Source of the DNA: an uncultured Ruminococcus sp.
GTDB lineage: Bacteria > Bacillota > Clostridia > Oscillospirales > Ruminococcaceae
NCBI GenBank assembly: GCA_947345935.1
Contig: CAMZZN010000019.1
Location: 1-44,168 of the forward strand
DNA: 44,168 bases
Direction of reading: 5' to 3'
The translations under genes were made by a program, and so were the position numbers. Below the pieces are notes generated by a model, which was not told where the DNA came from, did no database searches, and was given only the letters and a program-made list of their open reading frames with translations. Shown one piece after another: positions 15,940-24,483 of the stretch. Numbering within the stretch: the first letter of the stretch is position 1; each line of letters starts with the position of its first letter.

Positions 15940-17247
15940 TCAGTAAAAATTCTGAGTTAAATCATCCTTTATGCCAAGCGACTGCTTTTTATCCTGAATG
16001 ACTCTCCGCAGTTTGCTGTCGATCATTTTCCTGCCCGATTGAAACTTGTGATTATAGTCGTCCTCTATGCATCGGCTGAGATTTACAAACAAATTTAATA
16101 CGGTGCTTGCAAGCATTTCATTTTCAATTTTCTTAATTGGTTCTGAGTTCATGTGAACATTTTCTGTATCTTGATTTCTTAGTAGGTCTAATGGCTGAAT
16201 TTCAATTTCTGTATTTTCATTCTGAAGCGAATTTTTTACATCCGAATCAGCTTTTGTATCGTCAATTTTTGCAGATAACTCAGATTTTTTGATTTCTATC
16301 TCAAACACAGAGAAATTCATTTGCATCACAGTTTGAACGATCATATTTTTTACAGACCTAAACTCCTTGTTATCAACTAATTTTGGAAACTGAACTTTTG
16401 CAGACGAATAAACATCATGCTTTTGCTGTTCCATTTCGCACCAGAGATTGTACATCTTTTTGACTGATTCATTACTCGCAAGCCTCATAAAAATCTCATC
16501 AACTGTTTTCTTAACATCAGATTTTAAATATCCATAAACTTTCTTTCCTTTTGAATCTGCAAGCAGACCATGTAGCTTTGCAACAAGATTCATAAGTTCT
16601 GCATCAAAGATGTTATTTTCAGAAATACTTTTTGCAAGACTTTTCATCAACTGCTCGGATTCTTTTTTCAGCAGATTTCGCAAGTCTGTTTGCTGTTCGT
16701 AGAGATGATGTAACTCATCAGAATAAATATCGTTAGCGAATCCGCTGCGGATTTTTTCTATCCCGTGATTAGTAAGAAATCCCTCACGCTCATTTTCCGA
16801 ATAAACGATAATATGAACATGGGGATTCGTTTTCTTGTCATGGAACGCCGCATACCAACGCAGATTCTTCAAATCAATTTTTTGATTCTTAGCTATATTT
16901 GGAATCTGCCTGATAACAAGATCGCGCCATGCTTTCAGATTATCATATCCCATTTTCTGAGCGTCGTCACGCCTGAGCGAAACAACGTGAGTCCATACAT
17001 TTCCTCTGTGATCTGCAATTTCTTTTGCAATTTTTTCAAGGTTTATCGGCTCGTTTTTTTCATTAAAAAGTCCATGCGAATTAAACTTCACAGTGCCGGG
17101 ACGATTTGCAATATAACCAACATAATTTTCACGCTTGCTGACCGTGCGAACTACACCCTCGCGCGTTGCAATGTACTTAACATAATTTTTCAGATTCTTT
17201 TTGGAACCGCATTTTAAATAGCGGCTTGTAACAAAAATCTTTGGCAT
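15940..17247 (-). CDS. MobP3/MobL-type relaxase
   Basis: A 435-residue relaxase that would nick oriT and pilot the strand in conjugation. The N-terminal ~200 residues carry the family signature: repeated YIATREG / YIANRPGTVK, HGLF, VWTHVVSLRRDDA, and RWYAAFHDKKTNPHVHIIVYS, which supplies the metal-binding histidines (His136, His143, His145). Candidate catalytic tyrosines lie in the N-terminal YVKYIATRE / YVGYIANRP part. The C-terminal half is helical and charged. It starts 4 bases after the stop of the accessory gene, with GGGAGTG as ribosome site. Confidence 0.88.
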   Translation of the reverse strand: MPKIFVTSRYLKCGSKKNLKNYVKYIATREGVVRTVSKRENYVGYIANRPGTVKFNSHGLFNEKNEPINLEKIAKEIADHRGNVWTHVVSLRRDDAQKMGYDNLKAWRDLVIRQIPNIAKNQKIDLKNLRWYAAFHDKKTNPHVHIIVYSENEREGFLTNHGIEKIRSGFANDIYSDELHHLYEQQTDLRNLLKKESEQLMKSLAKSISENNIFDAELMNLVAKLHGLLADSKGKKVYGYLKSDVKKTVDEIFMRLASNESVKKMYNLWCEMEQQKHDVYSSAKVQFPKLVDNKEFRSVKNMIVQTVMQMNFSVFEIEIKKSELSAKIDDTKADSDVKNSLQNENTEIEIQPLDLLRNQDTENVHMNSEPIKKIENEMLASTVLNLFVNLSRCIEDDYNHKFQSGRKMIDSKLRRVIQDKKQSLGIKDDLTQNFY

Positions 17248-17251
17248 TTAA

Positions 17252-17656
17252 TCACTCCCTCTGATACTCCACAGCATCTTCGTAATCAATAATTCCGTTG
17301 ATTTTTCTGACCTCCGTAACACACATGGCATGAAGACTTTTCAGCGTTTCTTCATCAACATCGTTCATCGCAGCAGTCATGTGTGACAGCTTACCAAGTT
17401 CAACTGCGACCTTAAAAATTAACCGTGCAAGCCGCTGTTCCGTACCTTTTATTTGCGCTTTTACCGTTTCTGTAATCAGCGGCGAAATGTAGTTTACACT
17501 TTTTTCCTCATCAAGATAACCGACATAAAATTTTATTGCCTTTTCAATAAATTCGCTCTGTGATTTGCAATTATCGTTTTTGTAATGAACCTCTACGTCT
17601 GTCATAGTTTCCGGATATGCCCATAATGGAAATTTCACCTTGTTCTGAAAACTCAT
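17252..17656 (-). CDS. Relaxosome accessory protein (probable ribbon-helix-helix)
   Basis: A 134-residue protein immediately upstream of the relaxase in the same operon. The N-terminal third (KVKFPLWAYPETMTDVEVHYKND... SQSEFIEKAIKFYVGYL) looks like a ribbon-helix-helix DNA-binding fold, a beta strand followed by SQSEFIEKAI. The C-terminal part is helical and could mediate oligomerisation. Proteins in this position bind oriT and recruit the relaxase. AGGAG precedes the ATG. The role is inferred from context and fold pattern. Confidence 0.65.
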   Translation of the reverse strand: MSFQNKVKFPLWAYPETMTDVEVHYKNDNCKSQSEFIEKAIKFYVGYLDEEKSVNYISPLITETVKAQIKGTEQRLARLIFKVAVELGKLSHMTAAMNDVDEETLKSLHAMCVTEVRKINGIIDYEDAVEYQRE

Positions 17657-18005
17657 TTTTTCACCAACTCCTAAAAAAACACCGTATTTACGCTGATTTC
17701 TGCGGTTACAACTCCGATTTTTTCAAAAGTCCGATTTTGCAACCCCTTTTCCTAAAACTTCGTAAACCTCGTAAAATTGCGGTCGGCTTTGCCGTCCGCT
17801 GTAGCTGTGTCGGGGTCACAACCCCGACACTTTAACTTGCAATGAAATAAATCTCCCTCACCCCACCTCTGATCCTCCCGAATCCGCCCATTTCCAAACG
17901 CCGTCACAATTGCCCCAAATCTGCCCCGACTGCTTTCAGGGTAAACGTATCCCACCGATTGTCCAATCTCGCCGTACAGGGCAACGTGGAGCGAACGACG
18001 GCGAG
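17657..18005. other. Non-coding region, probable oriT
   Basis: A 349-bp stretch without a convincing gene, upstream of the relaxase operon. It holds a 9-bp perfect hairpin TGTCGGGGT-CACA-ACCCCGACA (17808-17829) and an 8-bp inverted repeat CTCGCCGT / ACGGCGAG (17968-17975 and 17998-18005). The segment from about 17935 to 18005 (GGTAAACGTATCCCACCG, then GGGCAACGTGGAGCGAACG) has the look of a conserved mobilisation region. Position next to the relaxosome genes plus the inverted repeats make this the best oriT candidate; the nick site is not identified. Confidence 0.5.
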
Positions 18006-18242
18006 TTACTGCTCCGACTGATTTTCAAATCCTGTCGAAGCATCTTTTTTGGCTTTGCGAGGCAGTTTCTTAGCTGCCGTCAATTCGATAAATTCACGGA
18101 CGTTTGACGGCACGTATTTCTGATAGAGCTGCTCCGAAAACTTTTCAAGCTCGTCCGACAGCTTCAAATTTTTCTGTCCCAGATACATTTCCAGAGCCGT
18201 TAATTTCTCCGCGTCAACGCTCACCGTAACCGATTTTTTCAT
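18006..18242 (-). CDS. Small DUF6103-like ICE protein
   Basis: A 78-residue protein beginning MKKSVTVSVDAEKLTALEMYL, then a helical segment and a basic C-terminus. The start resembles small ribbon-helix-helix or DUF6103-type proteins that accompany clostridial ICE transfer genes. It overlaps the preceding gene by 4 bases (ATGA) with GGGAGG upstream, so it is in the same operon and probably translationally coupled. Confidence 0.55.
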   Translation of the reverse strand: MKKSVTVSVDAEKLTALEMYLGQKNLKLSDELEKFSEQLYQKYVPSNVREFIELTAAKKLPRKAKKDASTGFENQSEQ

Positions 18243-19405
18243 AGGCTCATACCTCCCATTTCCAACTCAAAATCTTCTTCCAATTCTTCCTCAAGCTGCT
18301 GCTCAGGCTCGATTGTCAATGCAGAATACAACTCCTGACCTCTGCCGGAGATAACTCCGTATGATGTTATTTCACCCTGTTTTCGCTCAAGGATTACCTG
18401 TCCGAAGTCATATAGATCCATATCTTTAAATGCTGAACAATCAAAGTTTTTATGAATATTTTTCAGCAGATACGCTCTGCCAAAATCGCTCTGATCGAAA
18501 ATATTTCTATCAAACTCATACTCATCAAGCCTGCCAATACAGTCCAGCGTATCTAAAATTTTATGAACATTTTCCAATTCCATAACCGCTTTCAGCTTTA
18601 CAAAATCATTGTGAGACAGTTCCGAAAGTAACTTTGCAAGGTCATTTAGTTCATGAATTTTCTCTTGCTGCATCTGATTCTGCGACAGCTCCGGCAGCGA
18701 AGATTCTCTTTTCACACAGGTCATTCCGTCAAAATTCATATCCTGATCTTCTTCGTCAAAAGGCAGCGTTACCCACTGTGCAGAGCCATAGTCAGGAACA
18801 TTATTTGCCTTTATCGGGGCGATCAGCAGACGAAAAAAACAATTTTCGGGTCTGCCGATGTCGATAGTTATATCCGGCTTTTCATAGCCGGACGTGACAC
18901 AATAACAGCCGTCAACAAACACGCCGATCTCACGTTCCTGCATAAGCCTGCCAACTTTTTCACAGTCCAGCAGTGCAAGAATTTTATCTGAACATTTTTC
19001 AAGCTCCGGCATCATTTTGTTTTTGATAACCGTTTCGCCCAGTTTACAGCAATTTTCACAAGGATAAATTTTCACAGAATCAAGCCCGTATGTCATCAAA
19101 AGTATATCCTCAAAATCACAATAAGGTTCAGCGATCAACAGACTTTTGAACGCCGTCATCCTCGAAGAATCGAGGTTTTCCAGACGCTCTGCGAACAGAT
19201 TCAGCCGATAAATATCCGCTGAAAAATCTCTGCGGCACAGGGTATACGGCAGTTCCATATTATCGTATTCCGAAATTGAAAATTGTACGATCGGCTTATC
19301 ATCAGGAATTTTCAGCCTGTCAAGGATGTCCCTGATCTCAAAATTATTCATGGGAAATTCCTTGCTGACAGAAATAAATTCCCCGTTTTTCAAATTTACT
19401 TTCAT
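18239..19405 (-). CDS. ArdA-like antirestriction / conserved ICE protein
   Basis: A 388-residue acidic protein. Residues about 20-100 (FEIRDILDRLKIPDDKPIVQFS, then YDNMELPYTL, then IYRLNLFAERLENLD) match the pattern of ICE proteins often annotated ArdA-like, in which two such halves mimic DNA. The second half (LNDLAKLLSELSHNDFVKLKAVMEL, YLLKNIHKNFDC) is similar in style. ArdA proteins inhibit type I restriction when DNA enters a new host. The start has GGAGAG upstream and follows the NlpC-like gene by 6 bases. Alternatively it is an uncharacterised ICE protein. Confidence 0.5.
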   Translation of the reverse strand: MKVNLKNGEFISVSKEFPMNNFEIRDILDRLKIPDDKPIVQFSISEYDNMELPYTLCRRDFSADIYRLNLFAERLENLDSSRMTAFKSLLIAEPYCDFEDILLMTYGLDSVKIYPCENCCKLGETVIKNKMMPELEKCSDKILALLDCEKVGRLMQEREIGVFVDGCYCVTSGYEKPDITIDIGRPENCFFRLLIAPIKANNVPDYGSAQWVTLPFDEEDQDMNFDGMTCVKRESSLPELSQNQMQQEKIHELNDLAKLLSELSHNDFVKLKAVMELENVHKILDTLDCIGRLDEYEFDRNIFDQSDFGRAYLLKNIHKNFDCSAFKDMDLYDFGQVILERKQGEITSYGVISGRGQELYSALTIEPEQQLEEELEEDFELEMGGMSL

Positions 19406-19411
19406 AAAAAA

Positions 19412-20422
19412 TCACTCTCCGTTTTCATTTTTTTCTTCTGTATTTTCTTCTGTGGGATTCCGAATTTCGTTGATCTTATCAGCAACTTCCTGCGGATAAT
19501 TAATGCCGTCAAAGGTACACCAGCTTATCCAATTCCCCTCCGAAACAGGCGATTTTATAATGCGGCTTTCATCATACGATGCGAAAATTGCATCGCCGTT
19601 TCCAACATAAACCCCGAAATTATTTCCGTCAAAAAGTCCGATTCCTGCGACATCCGGCATGGTATCAAGTGCGCCGATCTCGTTGTAGATCAGCGTATCA
19701 ACGTCTGTATTGAACGATTTTTCGGACGGCATATACCTTAGATACCCCATAATCAAACCAACATTATCTGCGCAGCGATAACGCAAGTTTTCATCAATTT
19801 CACCGAAGCCGCCCTCTTGGAATCCCCAGCCTGACTTGTATGCATTCATTACCCATGCCGCAAGATCAGCACAGTTTTTCGTTCCCGAATCAGTAAAAAT
19901 ATGACGATCAATTGTCGTATTCATCACAAAAGTGTACGTCCGTATAAACTCATCGAGATCAATTTCAAGACCGTATTCGGCGTTTATTGCACGAATCAGA
20001 GCCGAATCTTCGGGGTTATTTTTGAAGAGATTCACATAATTCCGCACATCAAAATTCGGAGCATTTTCAAAAAATGATAGGTATATGAGCTGCGCTTTTA
20101 TGGTCTGATCTCCGATATTTGCATCGATCATAGCGTCCTCTATAGCCTGTCCCTGAGCCTGAATATTTTCCAATTTTCTACGGCTTTCATCATCCAGATT
20201 ATTCAAAAAATCCGACTCGTTAAAATCTAATTCAACAGTCGGCGGCTCGATGCCGCCAATGCTCGAAAGCACTACAACCGGCGTCATTAGCAGAAAAATT
20301 AATCCCACAACAATGCTGCCGCCTATCAGCAAAAATTTATTCCGCTTGTCCTTATCAAGCGCAAGATCGACCGCAAGTTTTTTCAGCAGTGCCTTAGCTG
20401 CAGCCGCTATTGCTTCTGCCAT
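19412..20422 (-). CDS. Membrane-anchored NlpC/P60-like cell wall hydrolase of the transfer apparatus
   Basis: A 336-residue protein starting MAEAIAAAAKALL; GGAGG and GGTGAT precede the ATG at 20422, four bases after the virB4 stop. One membrane segment (FLLIGGSIVVGLIFLLMTPVVVL) lies near residues 30-52. An extracellular helical region follows, then a domain with TKNCADLAAWVMNAYKSGWGF (putative nucleophile Cys) and FGVYVGNGDAIFASYDE, typical of NlpC/P60-type hydrolases. It would open the peptidoglycan for the conjugation channel, like Orf14 of Tn916 or VirB1-type proteins. The C-terminus is Glu/Asn-rich. Confidence 0.72.
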   Translation of the reverse strand: MAEAIAAAAKALLKKLAVDLALDKDKRNKFLLIGGSIVVGLIFLLMTPVVVLSSIGGIEPPTVELDFNESDFLNNLDDESRRKLENIQAQGQAIEDAMIDANIGDQTIKAQLIYLSFFENAPNFDVRNYVNLFKNNPEDSALIRAINAEYGLEIDLDEFIRTYTFVMNTTIDRHIFTDSGTKNCADLAAWVMNAYKSGWGFQEGGFGEIDENLRYRCADNVGLIMGYLRYMPSEKSFNTDVDTLIYNEIGALDTMPDVAGIGLFDGNNFGVYVGNGDAIFASYDESRIIKSPVSEGNWISWCTFDGINYPQEVADKINEIRNPTEENTEEKNENGE

Positions 20423-20426
20423 TTTA

Positions 20427-22256
20427 TCACCTTCCTCCTGCCGTTCCGAACAATTTCGCCTTGTGATCGGGCGCATGGACTTGCAGTAAATACCGCTCGT
20501 TTCCGCATCGGAACATACAAGTTCCGCGCTCTGAATAGCTTATGTGACTGTACTCCGATTCGAGCAATTGGAGGGATTCCATGAAGTCGACAGGGGAGAT
20601 ATTTCCGGGGTGGAACAGGAAGCTGTAGGTCGGTATTGAGAACAGCGGCTTGGTGAATTCTTTTATTTCGGGCAGCAGAAAATCGTTGATATTTTGCGAT
20701 GCAAGCATGAACGACGATTCCTTTTTTCGTACACGTTTCATGCCGTTGCGGATATATTCTATCGCCGTCATATTAGTCAAAAAGAGGTACATTTCGTCTA
20801 TGGCAGCGACCGTATTTCCCTTTCCCAAAAGCTGATTGCTCATGTAGCTGAGAATGTTAAACAGCAGCGTATCTTTCAGCCGCTTGTTGGTATCCATAAG
20901 ACCTTTCACGCCGAAACAGATAAATTTTCCGTCACGGATATTTGTATGACCGTTGAAATATTTCGACTCCGCACCCTTGCACATGGAGTGCAGTCCCAAA
21001 CAAATATTTTGCAGAATTTCCTCGGTATACAGGCATTTTCGGCTGTTGTCAAATGAGTGGAATTCTTTTTCCGTCAGCTCATATAAATCCGACATTATTG
21101 GATAATCCTCGCCATTCAGCTTGTCAAAATCGGTAAGATCATCAATGCCGAAACGTGCATATAGTTTCATAAGCATGATCTCAATCGTATCAATTTCTGC
21201 GTCTGTGAAGTCCTTGTACGCCCTGAAAAAGTCCTTTAAATACGAAATATGCTGCGATAATCTTGTAACTTTTCTGAATGTTTCGGGAATATCATCTGCG
21301 GTTTTTTCACCATCTGACCATGCCTTTGGTTCTAACGGATTTATCATAAACTCGCCACTCATCATGTCAATATATGTGCCGCCGAGGTTGTTTGTAAGAT
21401 CAAAATATTCCGATTCGGGATCTAAGACCAAAACATTTTTCCCTGCCTCACGCTGATTGCAAATCAGCAATTTCATCAGGTGCGATTTACCCTGACCGCT
21501 GTTTCCGAGTATCAGAATATTGCTGTTTGTCTTGTCCTCGGTACGCTTATCGAAATCAACCAGAACGTTGCTGCCGAACTTGTCACGGCCGAGATAAAAT
21601 CCGTTTTCATCGGTTTTTCCAGAGTAATTTAACGGGTATAAATTTGCCGCACTTGATGCCGGAAGCACTCTCTCAAACTGATTTCCGAACACGTTGTTTC
21701 CCGTTGGCAGCACGGACAAAAAACCCTCTTTCTGTCGTAAAAGTAATCGGTCTACTGATATTTTAGAACGCGTCAATTCCATTGAAATATCCGCCTGTAA
21801 TTCACGGAGCTTATCCTCGGAAAACGCCTTTAATTCGATAAAAACAGCCGTATGCAGCAGCGGTTCTTTGTTGCGCCGAAGTTCCGAAAGAAGATTTACA
21901 ATATCGCTCATATTATCCTCTGCCCTGATACTTTCGTTCACGTCGTTGGCGGTCGACATCATGTGATTTTTTCGCATGGCTTGCTGTAAAATCGTTTTCT
22001 GCTCAACGCTCGTCACAAGGCGGTTGTAAATTCTCAGCGTCACGCCGTTCCTGTCCGCAAGGTGCGCAAGCAGCGTCATTTCCTCGGTGGTAGGCGGATA
22101 TTCCGTTATCACCCACACCGACTTGTAGAAGTTTCCGCAGATGTAATGATCGGTAAAAAAGCGGACAGCTCCGGGAATCACCCTGTCAAAATAGTCCTTT
22201 GTTTCGGCGATTTCAAGCTGTTCTGCGGTCATATTTTTATTCTTTTTCTTAAACAT
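20427..22256 (-). CDS. VirB4/TraE-type conjugation ATPase
   Basis: A 609-residue ATPase powering the type IV secretion channel. Start at MFKKKNKN (ATG 22256), because TGGAGG lies just upstream and overlaps an earlier ATG. The N-terminal half is the VirB4 domain. Walker A is GNSGQGKS (about residues 251-258), followed by VLDPESEYFDL. Walker B is in TVAAIDEMYLFL near 485. The C-terminal RKKESSFMLASQNINDFL is the conserved sensor/arginine-finger region. It is the most conserved transfer gene here and lies in operon with PrgI and VirB6-like genes. Confidence 0.92.
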   Translation of the reverse strand: MFKKKNKNMTAEQLEIAETKDYFDRVIPGAVRFFTDHYICGNFYKSVWVITEYPPTTEEMTLLAHLADRNGVTLRIYNRLVTSVEQKTILQQAMRKNHMMSTANDVNESIRAEDNMSDIVNLLSELRRNKEPLLHTAVFIELKAFSEDKLRELQADISMELTRSKISVDRLLLRQKEGFLSVLPTGNNVFGNQFERVLPASSAANLYPLNYSGKTDENGFYLGRDKFGSNVLVDFDKRTEDKTNSNILILGNSGQGKSHLMKLLICNQREAGKNVLVLDPESEYFDLTNNLGGTYIDMMSGEFMINPLEPKAWSDGEKTADDIPETFRKVTRLSQHISYLKDFFRAYKDFTDAEIDTIEIMLMKLYARFGIDDLTDFDKLNGEDYPIMSDLYELTEKEFHSFDNSRKCLYTEEILQNICLGLHSMCKGAESKYFNGHTNIRDGKFICFGVKGLMDTNKRLKDTLLFNILSYMSNQLLGKGNTVAAIDEMYLFLTNMTAIEYIRNGMKRVRKKESSFMLASQNINDFLLPEIKEFTKPLFSIPTYSFLFHPGNISPVDFMESLQLLESEYSHISYSERGTCMFRCGNERYLLQVHAPDHKAKLFGTAGGR

Positions 22257-22297
22257 TTTTAATACCTCCATTAAATTATTCCTTACAATTTTATTTT

Positions 22298-22362
22298 AAT
22301 CGCGGAATTAATTTTCAGTCCTTAATAATTTTGAGCGCGATCCGGGTCCAGCGTCACGCTGG
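22298..22362. repeat. 65-bp repeat, copy 1
   Basis: A 65-bp segment that matches 22942-23006 at 60 of 65 positions. It begins AATCGCGGAATTAATTTT and ends with the palindrome CCAGCGTCACGCTGG. It covers the last codons of the VirB4-associated gene and its downstream spacer. Confidence 0.85.
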
Positions 22363-22909
22363 TTTCACCCTCTGTATCGGGAATTTCATCGCCGTATATA
22401 CTCGCTCCGAAGTACAATCCGAGCATTCTTTTTATCTCCGCTTTCGTCATTTTGTGCGAAATAAAACCGTGATCAGAAACGATCTTGCTCACACGATTTA
22501 CAAGGTTGAAGATCTGCTCATCTTTCTCCTTTCGGAAGCGGATGCAGAACACAAATTCCCTCGCCGACGACATCTCAACCTGTATGCTGTCGAGGAATTC
22601 CAGATCAGCATTGAGAAGATTCCTGACCGCTTCGTTTTCCTCTATTTCAAGCCGTTTTCTCACATAATTTTTATTGCTGTCGAAGCACTCGCAGGAGTCC
22701 AGAGCGATGATCTCCAAGTCGGGTTCAAGACTCAGCAAAGCCGTCAGGTGATATATTTTTGACTCCACAGTTTCCGGCGAAAGCACAGAAATATTGGTCG
22801 GCTCAACATGGAAAAAAACGAACTCCGACCTATCCGTTTTTACGCCGTATTTCGTGAATTTTTCGAATCCGATAAGCTTCTGAACGCTGTTATTTTTTCT
22901 TTTTGCCAT
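22322..22909 (-). CDS. VirB4-associated conjugation protein
   Basis: A 195-residue soluble protein resembling a conserved ICE component encoded just upstream of virB4 (SEFVFFHVEPTNISVLS, then RKRLEIEENEAVRNLLNADLEFLDSIQVEMSSAREFVFCIRF). It may be a detached N-terminal VirB4-like module. GGAGG precedes the ATG. Its final residues (TSVTLDPDRAQNY) are encoded by the 65-bp repeat that also ends the PrgI gene, in a different frame, so the C-terminus may not be ancestral. Confidence 0.65.
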   Translation of the reverse strand: MAKRKNNSVQKLIGFEKFTKYGVKTDRSEFVFFHVEPTNISVLSPETVESKIYHLTALLSLEPDLEIIALDSCECFDSNKNYVRKRLEIEENEAVRNLLNADLEFLDSIQVEMSSAREFVFCIRFRKEKDEQIFNLVNRVSKIVSDHGFISHKMTKAEIKRMLGLYFGASIYGDEIPDTEGETSVTLDPDRAQNY

Positions 22910-22941
22910 ATAAAAACTTCCTCCAAAATCAATAATATTTG

Positions 22942-23006
22942 AATCGCGGAATTAATTTTTAATTCTCAATAATTTTGAGTGCGATCCGGGTCCAGCGTCA
23001 CGCTGG
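22942..23006. repeat. 65-bp repeat, copy 2
   Basis: Second copy, same orientation, 60 of 65 positions identical to 22298-22362. It supplies the last codons of the PrgI gene and the spacer after it. Confidence 0.85.
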
Positions 23007-23263
23007 CTCCATAAATATAGCTGCTGCGAAGTTACAAAAAACCTCACAGCATTGGTTATAAAATCCATTATCGAATTTTCCTCTGCACGGAGCGTGAGGA
23101 ACGCATAACAGGCTGTAAACGCCAACGGAACAGGCGTCCACAGCTTTGCGAAAAGTACCGCCGACAGAATTATTCCGCCGCAGATGATGATAAAATCCCG
23201 GACGTTCCAGAACCACAGCTTGACCGTAGATCGCAGATTTTCGGGATAAATATACGTTTTCAT
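22952..23263 (-). CDS. PrgI-family conjugation membrane protein
   Basis: A 103-residue protein of the PrgI (VirB3-like) family. It starts MKTYIYPENLRSTVKLWFWNVRDF and has two close hydrophobic segments (FIIICGGIILSAVLFAKL, then PVPLAFTACYAFLTL), then a conserved RAEENSIMDFITNAVRFFVTSQQLYLW. The final ~15 residues (SQRDAGPGSHSKLLRIKN) come from the 65-bp repeat and are unlike usual PrgI ends, suggesting the C-terminus was replaced. GGGGGA precedes the ATG. Confidence 0.8.
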   Translation of the reverse strand: MKTYIYPENLRSTVKLWFWNVRDFIIICGGIILSAVLFAKLWTPVPLAFTACYAFLTLRAEENSIMDFITNAVRFFVTSQQLYLWSQRDAGPGSHSKLLRIKN

Positions 23264-23279
23264 TATGAAAAAATCCCCC

Positions 23280-24209
23280 TTACTTTTTCGCCGAAGCGAT
23301 CATTTTCACAGCTCTTGACCCCAGGCTCACAGTGTGGCTGACGGACATCATATTTACTCTCACGCTCGTATCAAGCCCGTACATCTGAGCGATTCTCGGA
23401 ACTTCATTTGCCGCAAGGCATATCCCGACCGCAAGCAGAGCGTGCTGAGTATAGGTCAGAAGTCCGACATAAAGTATGGTCGTCTGCAAAAATGCCGTCA
23501 GACAGGTGGCGATAACCTGTTTGCACCAGCCGTTGAATCCATCGGTATAACCCCTCGGAACGCTGAACATATACAGACTGCCGATAGCGATCTAGCACAT
23601 TAAAATTCCGCCTCTTTTGATGTTCGCAAACACAACTTTTATGGTGCAGTATCCGAATAAAATTATGAAAAAAAGGCTGAACAGCGACACATCGGAAGCC
23701 AGCGCAACGATGACCGAAAGTCCCGTTCCTGCCACAGTATCGCTCGTCGATCCGATAAAATTCGCCATGAGATCGTTTGTAAAGCTGCCCTGCATTGAAA
23801 CGCAAAACGAGTACAATCTCTGCGGAACAACGGTTATCAAGCTCGCCGCAAAAAATCCTTTCAGCACGTTAAGGCACGTTGTTTTGATGCTGTTTTGCCC
23901 CGATTCATAGGCGATTGCGCAATCAAACACCGCCACAATAAGTCCGCACACAAATAAAATCCAGCCCATGTGGTGGAACAGCGATATGAACGATCTCACC
24001 CATGCAAGGCTGAAAATATCGCTCGTTGTGCTGTTGATAAACTCAAATAAATCGGCGATTGCTCCGTAAATTAAATTGAACAGCCACGAAAACATTATGT
24101 CCCATATTTCGTCGGTAATCGCGTCCACAGCCGAGCCGACTGTGTTGTCCCAAAGTCCCGATATTCCGTCGCCTATCCAGTCAATGGCGTCGCTTATCCA
24201 ATCAAACAT
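23280..24209 (-). pseudogene. VirB6/TrbL-like conjugation membrane protein interrupted by an in-frame amber codon
   Basis: A polytopic membrane protein of 310 codons, starting MFDWISDAIDWIGDGISGLWDNTVG with several hydrophobic segments. A TAG at 23592-23594 (codon 206) follows IKRGGILMC. The same frame continues IAIGSLYMFSVPRGYTDGFNGWCKQV to AANEVPRIAQMYGLDTSVRVNMMSV, both typical of the family. I expect a Gln (CAG) at this place in relatives, so a single C-to-T change would explain it. Either the transfer channel is broken, or the codon is read through or suppressed. The start overlaps the HTH gene by 8 bases. Confidence 0.78.
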
Positions 24210-24483
24210 TTTTCTTCACCCCGATTTCTCCTTTAATTTTGTACAGCGAACTTCGCTGTCCGCCCTGCGTGTGAAATCTCGCTTTTCTTTCAAGCATACC
24301 GTATTCTTCAAGATCGTTGAATGCCCGATATACCGTGCTTTTAGACACATTCAGATCCTCGGCTATTCTGCGTATTGCAGGAAAACATTCGCCGTATTTG
24401 TCCGCACGATTCGCAAGATAACAGTAAACCACAACCGCCCTGTGGGTCAGTCCAAGATCGTAAATTCTTCTTGGCATGATCAA
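24202..24483 (-). CDS. Winged-helix / HTH regulator
   Basis: A 93-residue protein with a helix-turn-helix of the replication-initiator / GntR-like sort: LTHRAVVVYCYLANRAD, CFPAIRRIAEDLNVSKSTVYRAFNDLEEYGMLERKARF. The TTG start at 24483 overlaps the traG stop; an ATG two codons later is possible but far from the GGAG. It lies inside the transfer operon between traG and the VirB6-like gene and may regulate transfer or replication functions. Confidence 0.7.
   Translation of the reverse strand: MIMPRRIYDLGLTHRAVVVYCYLANRADKYGECFPAIRRIAEDLNVSKSTVYRAFNDLEEYGMLERKARFHTQGGQRSSLYKIKGEIGVKKNV

Noticed and set aside
22998..23216. Alternative 72-codon frame over the PrgI gene
   Set aside because: The 103-codon frame has the PrgI signature and ribosome site; the other frame is a shadow.
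23592..23594. TAG as a reassigned sense codon
   Set aside because: Other genes here end normally at TAG (sortase, IS110 transposase), and no other gene shows internal TAG, so genome-wide recoding is not supported.
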